A stretch of 31,078 nt of DNA, from IMG/VR virus record IMGVR_UViG_3300030117_006606, positions 1 to 31,078 of that record, one strand, 5' to 3'. Positions 22,866 to 31,078 of this stretch are shown here, piece after piece. Source of the DNA: a virus. The stretch's first letter is position 1. Every line of letters starts with the position of its first letter. The notes below the pieces were generated by a model. The model made no database searches and was not told the DNA's origin. It worked only from the letters and a program-made list of their open reading frames with translations. A program made the position numbers and the translations under genes.

Positions 22866-24494
22866 TTAGTTTGTAATTGAGAAATCTACAAAGTTGCTTT
22901 TATATTTATCTTTTAATTTATTTACATTATTAGTTTGAGGGTTAATATTTGTATTACCCATAGAGAATCCTGCACTACTTAATTGTCCTTCATAATCATT
23001 TAAAAGTTGCCATTGATTTAACAATGCTTCAAAATGCTGAGCAGTCCCTTCAGTTTCATCGCCTCTACCCCATATAAGATCGAGTTCACCCAATTTCCCT
23101 TTATAGGTATCCACAACTAATTGATAATCGCCTACTTCTATAGCAGAGTCTATAGCTTTCATTTCAGAATCACTTAATATTCTTCCACCTCCTGCGCTAC
23201 TAATAGTAGTTTCCCATGAGCTTAAATTGTTAAGTGCTGTTTCAATATCAGCTTTTGCTTGTGAAATAGCTACAGGATTATTAGCGTAATAACCTTTATC
23301 GTATTTTGTTCCAAAATCTATATTGCCAATTCGATTTAGATATTCATCATCAATTTTACTAGTTTTAATTCTAGATATATTAGTATTGCCTGCTCTTATA
23401 GTTTCATCCATAGACTTTAAATAATTTTTAACATCATCGTTAGCACCTTTACCCTTTAAAGAATCTACAGCACTTATAGTTTTAAGCATATCTAAAGACT
23501 CTTCCATTGTAGGAGCTTGACTTGCTATAACTTTACCACCAAATCCTTGGGGACTATAATAGTCTTTTATAGCTTTTAAACTAGCATTCATTCTTGTTTC
23601 AGGGGTATCTATCCCACTCATTTCTTCATTATATAAAGAAATAACATTTGAAAAATCCATATTATTCATTTCATCTAAAGTTTCAGCATCCCAATAACCA
23701 CCTTTTACCATTGTTTCTTTAGCTTGTTCTATATAATTTTCATCTATAGACCATGGGATATTATCTCCAGAGTGATTATGTAACATATCAACAAATGCAT
23801 TCGCTTTTGTTCTCTCTCCTCCCTCTTTTAACATCCATTGCACATGATCTACTCCCATCACTTGAGTATCTTTAGCGTTTTTAACAACTACATCAGCTAA
23901 TTGAGCTGCTTTTATGTCAGCTTCTTCTTTTCCTATATTTTCAGATCTTGCTATATAATCAGATAAATCTAAAACCCTATCAAGTGTATCATCTCCTAAT
24001 GCTTGAATATTTGTTCCAATTTTATTTATTTCATCTTGAGCCTTTGCTTCTAAAATGCTTAATCCTTGCAATACTTTACTATTATGCTCTAATGCAAAGT
24101 CTAATCCTTTTTGAACATTTTCATTATCTCTAAAGTCTGTAGAATAACCTCTTATATCCCCCTGATGTTCTTCCATTTTGCCACTTATTAAATCGCCAGA
24201 ACCAAAAGATGTCAACATTTCATCTAAACCTTTCATGCTATCAACAGCAATATTGTACTCACCTAATCTTTTTAAAGAATCATCTATTCTTTTTCTAAGT
24301 TCAACATTTTCACGTACAGAATTATCGTAAGTCATTTTCATTTGATCACGTTCTTTTGTAGCTTGAAGGTTTCTTTCAGCTATAGCATTTCTTTGATTTA
24401 TCTCAGCTTCTTGTTTAGATTTTGCTAACTCAGTAGTATAATGCATTTGAGCTATATCAGTTAAGCTATTTAATACCTTTAGTATGTCAGACAT
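22866..24494 (-). CDS. Long helical virion-block protein, 542 aa
   Basis: Starts after AGAGGG, overlapping the end of the previous gene region by position only (stop 2 bases before). The first about 180 residues are strongly coiled coil (QEAEINQRNAIAERNLQATK, then LRKRIDDSLKRLGEYN), with further helical repeats after that. No cysteine-rich or enzyme motif and no signal peptide is seen. It is immediately upstream of the giant polymerase gene in the same transcript. An elongated helical protein at this place would suit an internal core, scaffold or tail-channel role, but no family is recognised. Confidence 0.6.
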   Translation of the reverse strand: MSDILKVLNSLTDIAQMHYTTELAKSKQEAEINQRNAIAERNLQATKERDQMKMTYDNSVRENVELRKRIDDSLKRLGEYNIAVDSMKGLDEMLTSFGSGDLISGKMEEHQGDIRGYSTDFRDNENVQKGLDFALEHNSKVLQGLSILEAKAQDEINKIGTNIQALGDDTLDRVLDLSDYIARSENIGKEEADIKAAQLADVVVKNAKDTQVMGVDHVQWMLKEGGERTKANAFVDMLHNHSGDNIPWSIDENYIEQAKETMVKGGYWDAETLDEMNNMDFSNVISLYNEEMSGIDTPETRMNASLKAIKDYYSPQGFGGKVIASQAPTMEESLDMLKTISAVDSLKGKGANDDVKNYLKSMDETIRAGNTNISRIKTSKIDDEYLNRIGNIDFGTKYDKGYYANNPVAISQAKADIETALNNLSSWETTISSAGGGRILSDSEMKAIDSAIEVGDYQLVVDTYKGKLGELDLIWGRGDETEGTAQHFEALLNQWQLLNDYEGQLSSAGFSMGNTNINPQTNNVNKLKDKYKSNFVDFSITN

Positions 24495-24496
24495 TA

Positions 24497-25693
24497 TTAC
24501 CCTCTAAATTTAAATTCTTCACCAAAATCCATAGTTCTAGCTCTATCAAGTTCTGTATCTACTTCGTCATAAAATGTACCTACATGACTACCAGCATATC
24601 TTTCGTTATAATCTGCATCATGAGGATCAGCTTGTTGAGTATAGAATCCTTCTTCTATTGATTTAATAAAGTTTTCATATTGTTTTTGTATACTATTGGT
24701 TCCTTTAAACAAGTCAGAATATCCTTCTAAAGCAATATCATAAGGGTCTTGAACTTGTTGTTTAAATGTTTTTCTTATATCAGCTATTCTATCAGCATAT
24801 CCTAATTCAGCTTTCTTTATATCTTCTTCAGTTTCTACTATACCTATTTCAATTTCTTTATCAGAATCAGGAACTAAAGCAGTTTCTTCAGAAGCTCCAT
24901 GCATTGCCATTCCTGATGCTATTTTCTGAGCTTCAACCTCTCTACTACCCATTAATTTTTCTTCATTAGATAGTTGTATTTGTTGCCTTAAATGCCTTTT
25001 TAAATCTGATTTAGTTGTTTCTAAAGTATCTAAAGCAGCTAATTCTTCTGTTCCACCTTCTCCCCAAGTTTCTGTATCTTCTTCATATCTTGATCTGGCT
25101 TTTGTTAAATCGCTTTGAGCCATAGATATATTCTCACCAAATCCACCACTCAACCCAAGTTCATCATATTCTAATTTAGGTCTAAAATCTTCCCTAGCTG
25201 ATTCTACCATTAATTTCCTAGATTTAGCTCTTTTCTTTTCCCAATCTCTTCTTCCTTTTGTTTTCCCAAATATTCCTAATTGACCTCCACCTTCTTTATA
25301 ATCAGCAAATGGTTTCCATTTAGTTTCTCCTGTAACACCTCTAATAAAAGAACCACGTCCAACATGCTTATCCCAATACTCTCCACGATCTCTATTAAAA
25401 TCAATAATTTCAGAAGTAACCCACATACCTGCTGCTGTGGTAGGAGATACCCATTTTGCATAATCAGCACCTGTCCTTAAATCACCTTCAAAATCTTCCC
25501 AAGTATAATACTCAGGCAAACCTGTAACAGGGTTTTTAGTATTTGCACCAATTTCAGATACAATTTCTTGACCTGTTTTTCCATAATTATCTATAAGGTA
25601 AGCTTCTGCTTTGCTAACATGAGAATCAACTCCATTAACTTTTCTTATTACAGTATCTCCTTTTCTACCAAATTTTGCTCTATTTTTACTCAT
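24497..25693 (-). CDS. Virion-block protein of unknown function, 398 aa
   Basis: Start preceded by AAGGAG. The N-terminus is basic (KNRAKFGRKGDTVIRKVNG), then a Trp/Tyr-containing middle (LPEYYTWEDFEGDLRTGADYAKW) and a glutamate-rich helical C-terminal half (TTKSDLKRHLRQQIQLSNEE, VETEEDIKKAELGY). No catalytic motif recognised. The ninth-position spacing from the previous stop and the shared direction place it in the late operon. Possibly an internal virion or adaptor protein. Confidence 0.55.
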   Translation of the reverse strand: MSKNRAKFGRKGDTVIRKVNGVDSHVSKAEAYLIDNYGKTGQEIVSEIGANTKNPVTGLPEYYTWEDFEGDLRTGADYAKWVSPTTAAGMWVTSEIIDFNRDRGEYWDKHVGRGSFIRGVTGETKWKPFADYKEGGGQLGIFGKTKGRRDWEKKRAKSRKLMVESAREDFRPKLEYDELGLSGGFGENISMAQSDLTKARSRYEEDTETWGEGGTEELAALDTLETTKSDLKRHLRQQIQLSNEEKLMGSREVEAQKIASGMAMHGASEETALVPDSDKEIEIGIVETEEDIKKAELGYADRIADIRKTFKQQVQDPYDIALEGYSDLFKGTNSIQKQYENFIKSIEEGFYTQQADPHDADYNERYAGSHVGTFYDEVDTELDRARTMDFGEEFKFRG

Positions 25694-25702
25694 ATTATCT
25701 CC

Positions 25703-26368
25703 TTAACTAAAAAAGTCCCAAAGTTCATTAACAGCTATAACTCCCCATCCTATAGGACCTGCTGTCGCTAAAGGTGCATAAGCTGCTCTTAATGCATCAT
25801 GCCCAGCATCTTTTATATCTCCTTCAACTAAATGTTTACCTGCACTCGCTACGGATATTACTGGAGAAATTTTATTCATTGCACCTGATGCAGATTCACC
25901 TACAGTGCTAAGTTTATTAAAAATATCTTGATCTATCTTACCTTTTATATAATTAAGACTATTATCAATTGCTTTGGCTCCTTTATTAGATGAATCAGTA
26001 TTTAGAAAAGTATTTATAGCATCTTCATTAAGACCTTTATCTACAAGTATATCACTAGCTTCCATTAATTGTGTTACATCTAAATTGTTTTTTATGCTTA
26101 TTCTTTCTAAAGGATCTCTTAATTTATTAGCAACTATATTTTGAATAAAATTCCCTTCATTGTAAGAAGGAGTAACTTCAAATAAATTAGGATGTTCTTC
26201 AACCAAAGATAAATTATTTACTATAGTTTGATTGTATTTGTCTACCATATCAACAGCTTTATATCCTAATTTAGCTGAATCTGCTAAATACTCAGGAACT
26301 TTAGAGCGTTGTGGTATAGAGCCACTATCTCTCATCATTTGCAATCTTCTTATTTTTGTTGATGCCAT
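25703..26368 (-). CDS. Virion-block protein, 221 aa, hydrophobic C-terminus
   Basis: Start preceded by AGAAGGATATAT. The N-terminus is basic and polar (ASTKIRRLQMMRDSGSIPQR), the middle helical (LREDPLERIS-like and ASDILVDKGLNEDAINTFL segments), and the C-terminal 50 residues are Gly/Ala-rich and hydrophobic (VISVASAGKHLVEGD, ALRAAYAPLATAGPIGWGVI), compatible with a membrane-interacting end. Such a protein could help DNA ejection. It is the first gene after the only sizeable gap in the late operon. No family recognised. Confidence 0.55.
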   Translation of the reverse strand: MASTKIRRLQMMRDSGSIPQRSKVPEYLADSAKLGYKAVDMVDKYNQTIVNNLSLVEEHPNLFEVTPSYNEGNFIQNIVANKLRDPLERISIKNNLDVTQLMEASDILVDKGLNEDAINTFLNTDSSNKGAKAIDNSLNYIKGKIDQDIFNKLSTVGESASGAMNKISPVISVASAGKHLVEGDIKDAGHDALRAAYAPLATAGPIGWGVIAVNELWDFFS

Positions 26369-26405
26369 ATTATATATCCTTCTATTTGGTAATTAATATA
26401 CAAAA

Positions 26406-26426
26406 TATTTTAATATTATTTTAATA
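26406..26426 (-). promoter_or_regulatory. Tandem 10-base repeat in the late-operon gap
   Basis: In the 78-base AT-rich gap between the fibre gene and the 221-aa gene, tattttaata occurs twice (26406-26415 and 26417-26426) with one base between, an 11-base period. A looser TTTTGTAT pair flanks it on the minus strand. This is the only real gap in the leftward block, so a promoter or operator for the ejection-protein genes is plausible. Low-complexity AT sequence could also produce it. Confidence 0.25.
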
Positions 26427-26446
26427 CAAAATTAGTACTATACTGA

Positions 26447-27343
26447 CTATAAAGCAGTAGTTATTACAGTTAATGGTGCATTATCTAATGAGCTTGTACC
26501 ACCCCATTTTAAAGTGCCTGATGCTACATCTGTTTTAGCACCTATGTACCAAGTATATGTAGTATAAGGAGTCAAGCTACCTACTACCCATCTATGCCTT
26601 ATTAATTTATTATATGTTATTCCATGATTTGCAAGGTTTTCATAAGCAGCTCCAACAGTATTATAAGTAGTATTATCAGATAAGCCAAGATATACATTAT
26701 TAGCAGAAGAGCCTGGGTAATGTGTAATTTGCACATCTATCATAACACTACCTGATCTTGGTGCTTTAAACACAACTTTAGCATTTGTAGTGTCTATTGT
26801 AGCAAAACTTGTTGTCAATGTATATGATGATACACTCCCAGGATTATGAGACCTTGAATCTAATATAGTCCCACCAGAATTACTTATTAAATGCGAATTA
26901 CCATCTTCGTCATCAAAATATAATGATTTATTTGATGTTCTAACCCATAATTGACCAAAGCTTGTTACATCAGTAGCAGCAGCTCCTTTAAGTAGAAATA
27001 ACTGCCCTGAATGTTCTATAGTACCTTTTGACTTAATATTCCCTGTAGTTAAAGTTCTACCTTGACTCATGCTTAAATTTATAGATGAAGGTAATCTCAT
27101 ATCACCTGCTTTATCAAATTGAACTTCAGATTCTTCAGAACTTTTTCTATCTATGCTTAGTCTTACATTATACCAAATATTGTTAAATTTATAATAAAGA
27201 AATACTCCTTTGTATGGAACTTTCCTAACAGTAAAATCTCCATTTTTACCCTCATCTGATTGAGGGATACCATTACCCATAACAGTCTTAAATGGGCTAG
27301 GACTCTCTCTTTTTTTTATAGTTTTTTTATGACTATATCTCAT
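26447..27343 (-). CDS. Tail fibre / receptor-binding protein, 298 aa
   Basis: After a short basic start, a region resembling phage fibre shaft (SMSQGRTLTTGNIKSKGTIEHSG) leads to GQLWVRTSNKSLYFDDEDGN. This is the 'GQLWV...LYFdDedG' pattern found in many phage fibres and baseplate proteins. The C-terminal about 140 residues are beta-rich (SYTLTTSFATIDTTNAKVVF, VMIDVQITHYPGSSAN), probably a jelly-roll-like head that binds the host surface. No ribosome site; the start overlaps the preceding gene by 11 bases, so translation is probably coupled. Cell-surface ligand unknown. Confidence 0.75.
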   Translation of the reverse strand: MRYSHKKTIKKRESPSPFKTVMGNGIPQSDEGKNGDFTVRKVPYKGVFLYYKFNNIWYNVRLSIDRKSSEESEVQFDKAGDMRLPSSINLSMSQGRTLTTGNIKSKGTIEHSGQLFLLKGAAATDVTSFGQLWVRTSNKSLYFDDEDGNSHLISNSGGTILDSRSHNPGSVSSYTLTTSFATIDTTNAKVVFKAPRSGSVMIDVQITHYPGSSANNVYLGLSDNTTYNTVGAAYENLANHGITYNKLIRHRWVVGSLTPYTTYTWYIGAKTDVASGTLKWGGTSSLDNAPLTVITTAL

Positions 27344-27725
27344 CTGTTGAATAATCTCTTAAAGGTCGATATAATATATTTACATCACTAATACTAAAAT
27401 CTCCTTCAGTATATTGTAATCCTGTAATTTTTAATTGGAATGTTTTTACTTTAATTATAGGGCTTAATTTAACTTCTTTTATTTCTTCAGTACCTGATGT
27501 TGTAGATTGAATACTCCCAATAGTTGTAAAATCACTTGTAGCATTACTTCTATAATGCAAAGTTAATAAAGTTGTAGTACTACTTTGATTGTTAAAGGTT
27601 AAATATATGTTAGATATTTTTTTAAATTCAGTTGAATTACCAAAATCTAAAGCTTTAAATACTACAGAAAAATTTTCAGTTCTTGCTCCTGAATCATCCC
27701 ATTTACTTAATGTGCATTGAGGCAT
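27333..27725 (-). CDS. Small beta-rich structural protein, 130 aa
   Basis: Starts after TAGGAG, which overlaps the stop of the 930-aa gene. The whole chain alternates like a beta sandwich (FSVVFKALDFGNSTEFKKI, IYLTFNNQSSTTTLLTLHYR, VKTFQLKITGLQY). Small proteins of this type commonly sit beside propeller-like tail proteins in phages, probably as a decoration or adaptor. Family not named with certainty. It overlaps the fibre gene by 11 bases. Confidence 0.6.
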   Translation of the reverse strand: MPQCTLSKWDDSGARTENFSVVFKALDFGNSTEFKKISNIYLTFNNQSSTTTLLTLHYRSNATSDFTTIGSIQSTTSGTEEIKEVKLSPIIKVKTFQLKITGLQYTEGDFSISDVNILYRPLRDYSTDEI

Positions 27726-27733
27726 ATATACTC

Positions 27734-30526
27734 CTATTCCATTGGTTCATCATTAAAATTACTTTCTCTAAGTTGTATCATTTCACCATCAGCTCTTGTT
27801 ATAAAATTGCTTACTACTACAGAATCTTTAAACCTTGAATCCCCAAAAGTCCAAGCATTAGTTAAAAAATTATAAACATATATATCACCTGTATTTGTCC
27901 CTGCTTTGCATGATCTTAAAACAATTAATTTATGAGATGAAGGATGATATCCTAAAATACTATCAGATGTAATAAAGCTTCCCCAAGTATCTTCATCTAT
28001 TAACCTTCCACCTTCTTCACTTTCTGTTAATACAGATAATGAATCTCCATTATATAAATATGCTCCATATTCATTAACCCATGCTATACCATATTGAGTT
28101 TTGATTGTATGCTCATGACTTAAAACACCTTTAAATTTATGGGTATCTTCTACAAATTCTTGGTCTAATTGAGATACATTAATTATATATAAAGTATTTC
28201 TTTTAAATTGCAATATCCTATCAGCATAAGCTTCTATTTTTATTATTTCTTCACCATCGTTAACAGCTACATCCATTATACCTATTGAAGGAAATATATC
28301 AAATCTATTATAAGGAGAAACAATCATTCTATCATTAAATACTACCCCATTATATTTAACATTCCCTAAGAACATTCTTCTCCCTGATATAGCTGATGTC
28401 TTCCAACCATCAACAGCAATTGTTTCTTCTGTAGGTCTAAAACCATTTAATTCTTCAAAAGGATCTAATAAATACTCACCAGCAAAAGTTATAGCCTCTC
28501 CATTTGTGCCACTTGCTATCATAACTTGATCTTCTTCCGTTCCTGTAGCATCATAATCTTGCCATACTACATCTCCTTGACCATCTGCTCTGAGTAATCC
28601 ATCTTTAAAATCAAATGTAGCTAAAGAATATAATTGACCATAACCTTCTGACTCTTTTGCAAAATATAATCTAGCTGCTGTTTGCCTTTTAGGAAATATA
28701 TAATTAGTTGTTGTAGGGTTATTTCCTCCTCCATAACCTAATCTTACTTTCATTTCTAAATTTTGATTAGCTGTAGCTGTATATTCTGATGATGTTATTA
28801 CAGGAACAGATTCTTGCGAACCGTCATAAATTGCTGTTATATAAAATTTATATTTATCTCCAGTATCTCCACCCCATGCAAGAGCATCTGTAGATGATCC
28901 TGTAAATAATAAGTTTAAATGGAATTTAGTAGCTTTTGTACCACCATCATCACTAACCCAATCTGTAGCACCACCTGATGTACCTGACATATCAGCAGTA
29001 AATTCATAATCAGCACTAGCACCAACAACACTTACATCTTCAACACTCCATTGCTCTATTGAAAAAGTATTACTACCTCCAACAAACATATCACCTGTAT
29101 TAATATATCCATACCATTTTGATGTTTGATTTGCATGTGAAAAATCAGAATCACAAACTCTTAATGCTGAACTATCAGAATAAAATCTTGGTTGTACTGT
29201 CCCTGCTGCTGTGCTATTAACATCTATCCCAGGAGTATCCCATGAATTAATACTTGAATGATATAGATGTACAGTTCCATTTTTATCGCAAAAAACTATA
29301 TGATTATCTGATACATTAGTAGTTGCTATAGCTGATGTAAATGCTGATAATGAAAATATTTGAGAAGCTCCTGCAGTAGCAGATTCTAATGTAACAACAT
29401 TAGTAGAAACACTAATATCTATTGTAGTACCATTTATATTCATATCTGTAGTACTAGCATCTGTTTCATCTACTTTATTATCTCCATCAGCATCTAAAAC
29501 CCCATCTATGCCTGATGCCAAAGTATTAGCATTAGTTGTATTGCTACTGTATAAAAATTGTACTCCATTAACATATATTCTATATATGTGAGTACCTGAA
29601 GAAGGTGCTGTTGCTGTAATTTTCATCTTATGCTTAACTGCTCCTGTACCATCATGGAACTCACCAATACTAAAATTGTCAGCATTTCCACTATTATCTT
29701 GGCATATATATGCTAATCCCATACTTCCATTGAAGTAAAGACCATAATAAGAGTTTCCATTGCCATCTCTTAAATCAGCTCCATATCCATCACTCCAAGT
29801 TATATCTTGATCAGTAGGTTGATATAAGAACATTTTTACTTCAAATTCTATTCCATTAGCTCCTACACCTGAACCTGAATTTCCAAAAGTTATTTCAACT
29901 TCATGCCCATTTGAACCCAAATCTGTTTTTACACAAGTCATAGTTTCATTAGCACTTGATCCATATTTAACATCTATACCTGTACCACCATTAAATGCTG
30001 TAACAAAATTATCTGCTATATTTGAAGATGTATTATCCCCATATGCATCGTCGTTAAGGACATAAAGGGAGGTCCTATTCGGATTACTTATAGTACCACT
30101 CCCCATTACATCCCATATATACCCATCTGAAACAGTTCTAATAACAAAGAATAAATCACCACTATTAGCAACTCTATTGTTATCTGGTATAACTATTCTA
30201 GCTTTAGCATTTTGATCAGAAACTCCTGCAGCAACTAATTCTACACTAAGATTAGCACCAAGACTAGATAATACAGTTCTATCTGAAGAAAAGCTATGCA
30301 ATCCTTGACCTGCTTTAATGCCAGCCCCTGTATTTACAGGATTCATTTCAGTATCATTACCTATTTGAGTAGCATTTACAGGTTTCCCCATATTAGATAT
30401 TATACCTTTATTGCTAACATCTACATCTACAGCATCAGATAATTGACCTTCTATTAAATCTTTAGAATCAGAATGGTTATTTATACCACCACTAAAATCA
30501 GATATTTTATATGCTTTTCTTGGCAT
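27734..30526 (-). CDS. Tail/neck structural protein, propeller-like, 930 aa
   Basis: The N-terminus KISDFSGGINNHSDSKDLIE, continuing into GQLSDAVDVDVSNKG, matches a pattern typical of podovirus-like stopper or tail-tube (gp12-like) proteins: 'F-x-GGln...D-x-l-x-x-GQ...-a-N-v-d'. The middle third is Ser/Thr/Gly/Asp-rich beta sequence, like an inserted lectin-type or sandwich domain. The last third shows blade-like repeats (ADRILQFKRNTLYIINVS, GIAWVNEYGAYLYNGDSL, DIYVYNFLTNAWTFGDS) expected of a beta-propeller. It would form part of the tail tube or DNA gate. It begins in a TAATG overlap with the upstream 58-aa gene. Exact name uncertain. Confidence 0.7.
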   Translation of the reverse strand: MPRKAYKISDFSGGINNHSDSKDLIEGQLSDAVDVDVSNKGIISNMGKPVNATQIGNDTEMNPVNTGAGIKAGQGLHSFSSDRTVLSSLGANLSVELVAAGVSDQNAKARIVIPDNNRVANSGDLFFVIRTVSDGYIWDVMGSGTISNPNRTSLYVLNDDAYGDNTSSNIADNFVTAFNGGTGIDVKYGSSANETMTCVKTDLGSNGHEVEITFGNSGSGVGANGIEFEVKMFLYQPTDQDITWSDGYGADLRDGNGNSYYGLYFNGSMGLAYICQDNSGNADNFSIGEFHDGTGAVKHKMKITATAPSSGTHIYRIYVNGVQFLYSSNTTNANTLASGIDGVLDADGDNKVDETDASTTDMNINGTTIDISVSTNVVTLESATAGASQIFSLSAFTSAIATTNVSDNHIVFCDKNGTVHLYHSSINSWDTPGIDVNSTAAGTVQPRFYSDSSALRVCDSDFSHANQTSKWYGYINTGDMFVGGSNTFSIEQWSVEDVSVVGASADYEFTADMSGTSGGATDWVSDDGGTKATKFHLNLLFTGSSTDALAWGGDTGDKYKFYITAIYDGSQESVPVITSSEYTATANQNLEMKVRLGYGGGNNPTTTNYIFPKRQTAARLYFAKESEGYGQLYSLATFDFKDGLLRADGQGDVVWQDYDATGTEEDQVMIASGTNGEAITFAGEYLLDPFEELNGFRPTEETIAVDGWKTSAISGRRMFLGNVKYNGVVFNDRMIVSPYNRFDIFPSIGIMDVAVNDGEEIIKIEAYADRILQFKRNTLYIINVSQLDQEFVEDTHKFKGVLSHEHTIKTQYGIAWVNEYGAYLYNGDSLSVLTESEEGGRLIDEDTWGSFITSDSILGYHPSSHKLIVLRSCKAGTNTGDIYVYNFLTNAWTFGDSRFKDSVVVSNFITRADGEMIQLRESNFNDEPME

Positions 30527-30702
30527 TATTTTTTCTCAGCAAGTACTTTCTCTAATACTTCCATAAATGCATCAAAAACAGACTCTATACAAGCTTGTTC
30601 TTTCTTTTCTGATACTAAAGGAATATTTATCATACCATTTAATTCAGTACAAATACTTTCCTTCTTCTCTTTCAACATTGATATTACCATTGAACCAATC
30701 AT
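30526..30702 (-). CDS. Small acidic helical protein, 58 aa
   Basis: The ATG at 30702 has TAAGGAG just upstream and is preferred to an in-frame ATG four codons later. Ends in TAATG, sharing a base with the start of the 930-aa gene. The sequence is helical, with two cysteines (SICTEL and QACIESV) and an amphipathic C-terminus (FDAFMEVLEKVLAEK). It overlaps the preceding small gene by 59 bases. No family recognised; a small tail or assembly factor is possible. Confidence 0.5.
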   Translation of the reverse strand: MIGSMVISMLKEKKESICTELNGMINIPLVSEKKEQACIESVFDAFMEVLEKVLAEKK

Positions 30703-30841
30703 CTAACTTCTCCTTACTTATTATATGTTTATGTTTTACTTCGCAATATGGAGGACACGAATAATCGCCTTTAGCCTTACCATATTCTAATCCATAATGT
30801 ATTAATATAGCTGTTATTATTATAATTAAATCTTCGTACAA
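30644..30841 (-). CDS. Small membrane-anchored protein, 65 aa
   Basis: Opens with a TTG codon; GAGG lies only a few bases before it, so the start is uncertain, but no later Met exists. Residues about 4-16 are very hydrophobic (DLIIIITAILIHYGL), a likely N-terminal membrane anchor, followed by a CPPYC motif and a charged helical C-terminal part. The layout (anchor plus polar tail) would suit a small membrane or lysis accessory protein, but there is no diagnostic motif. Confidence 0.4.
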   Translation of the reverse strand: MYEDLIIIITAILIHYGLEYGKAKGDYSCPPYCEVKHKHIISKEKLDDWFNGNINVEREEGKYLY

Positions 30842-30845
30842 TGCC

Positions 30846-30953
30846 TCATTTCTTTTCTCTCCACATTTGTAATTTAATTTTTAATGCTATATAGCAAATC
30901 CATACAGGTATTGCTATAAAAAAAGATTTAAATATAGCTATAAATAAATCCAT
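30846..30953 (-). CDS. 35-aa membrane peptide with basic tail
   Basis: ATG at 30953 shares a base with the stop of the preceding gene (TAATG). Residues about 3-27 are a long hydrophobic helix (FIAIFKSFFIAIPVWICYIAL), ending in a cationic tail (KLQMWREKK). The size and charge pattern resemble small phage membrane peptides such as holin-like or pinholin-like proteins, but many other roles are possible. Its neighbour is another membrane-anchored protein. Confidence 0.5.
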   Translation of the reverse strand: MDLFIAIFKSFFIAIPVWICYIALKIKLQMWREKK

Positions 30954-31078
30954 TATCTTTTCTCCCAATACTTTTTTCTCCACTTTTCTTCAAAGCAATT
31001 GTCAGTAGAATCAGATTGAGTAAGTACCCACTTACCATCCTCTTTATAAAAATCATCATCTTCCCAATTACAAAAGAA
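30953..31078 (-). CDS. C-terminal end of a gene cut by the window edge
   Basis: An open frame enters from the right edge and runs 41 codons to a TAA at 30953-30955. The visible part is acidic then basic, and rich in aromatic residues (WEDDDFYKEDGKWVLTQ, then WRKKYWEKR). The start lies outside the window. TAATG coupling to the 35-aa peptide supports it as real. Family not recognisable from this fragment. Confidence 0.5.
   Translation of the reverse strand, partial: FFCNWEDDDFYKEDGKWVLTQSDSTDNCFEEKWRKKYWEKR

Noticed and set aside
1-31078. Recoded stop codons (as in some crAss-like phages)
   Set aside because: TAA, TAG and TGA all end well-formed genes that abut or overlap their neighbours, and no in-frame TAG or TGA interrupts the long genes.
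1-31078. tRNA genes, CRISPR arrays, integrase or insertion sequences
   Set aside because: No cloverleaf, spaced repeat array, recombinase motif or terminal inverted repeats could be found by eye on either strand.

Overview
This 31 kb window looks like part of the genome of a tailed, probably short-tailed (podovirus-like) double-stranded DNA phage that infects an unidentified low-GC bacterium. The DNA is AT-rich, genes are tightly packed with many ATGA and TAATG start/stop overlaps, most starts have strong AGGAG-type ribosome sites, and TAA, TAG and TGA all serve as stops, so the standard bacterial code applies. I see no tRNA, rRNA, integrase, CRISPR array or insertion sequence. No terminase, portal, capsid or DNA polymerase is visible, so the genome continues beyond the window.

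Layout. Positions 1-320 hold no gene but are GC-richer than the rest and can fold into several hairpins, one with a GNRA tetraloop. From 321 to 10222 all genes read rightward and form a replication/early block: small proteins, a Sak4/RecA-like ATPase whose Walker A motif lies at the C-terminus (an apparent circular permutation), an SSB-like protein, a 155-base region closed by a 16-bp stem, a winged-helix-like protein, an AEP primase-DnaB-type helicase fusion, a Gp157-family protein, a DUF932 protein, zinc-ribbon and coiled-coil proteins, a beta-class DNA methyltransferase and a PDDEXK nuclease.

From the right edge back to 10219 all genes read leftward and form a virion block: small (partly membrane) proteins, a 930-aa propeller-like tail/neck protein, a small beta protein, a tail fibre, three unrecognised proteins that are probably virion components, then two very large proteins of 3106 and about 1106 aa. 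The two blocks converge and their stop codons overlap by 4 bases.

The main discovery is in the 3106-aa protein. Its C-terminal third carries both catalytic halves of a two-barrel (multisubunit/RdRP/crAss/YonO-type) RNA polymerase: a DGG motif followed by spaced lysines, and a beta'-like barrel ending in DYDGD. The same chain carries a GNAT acetyltransferase motif, a GHKL ATPase and an HExxHxxGxxH zincin. Its place among virion genes and its hydrophobic N-terminus suggest a polymerase packaged in the particle and injected with the DNA. This would be analogous in strategy to phage N4 virion RNA polymerase but built on the two-barrel fold. It could transcribe the rightward early genes, while the other modules act on host targets or process the protein.
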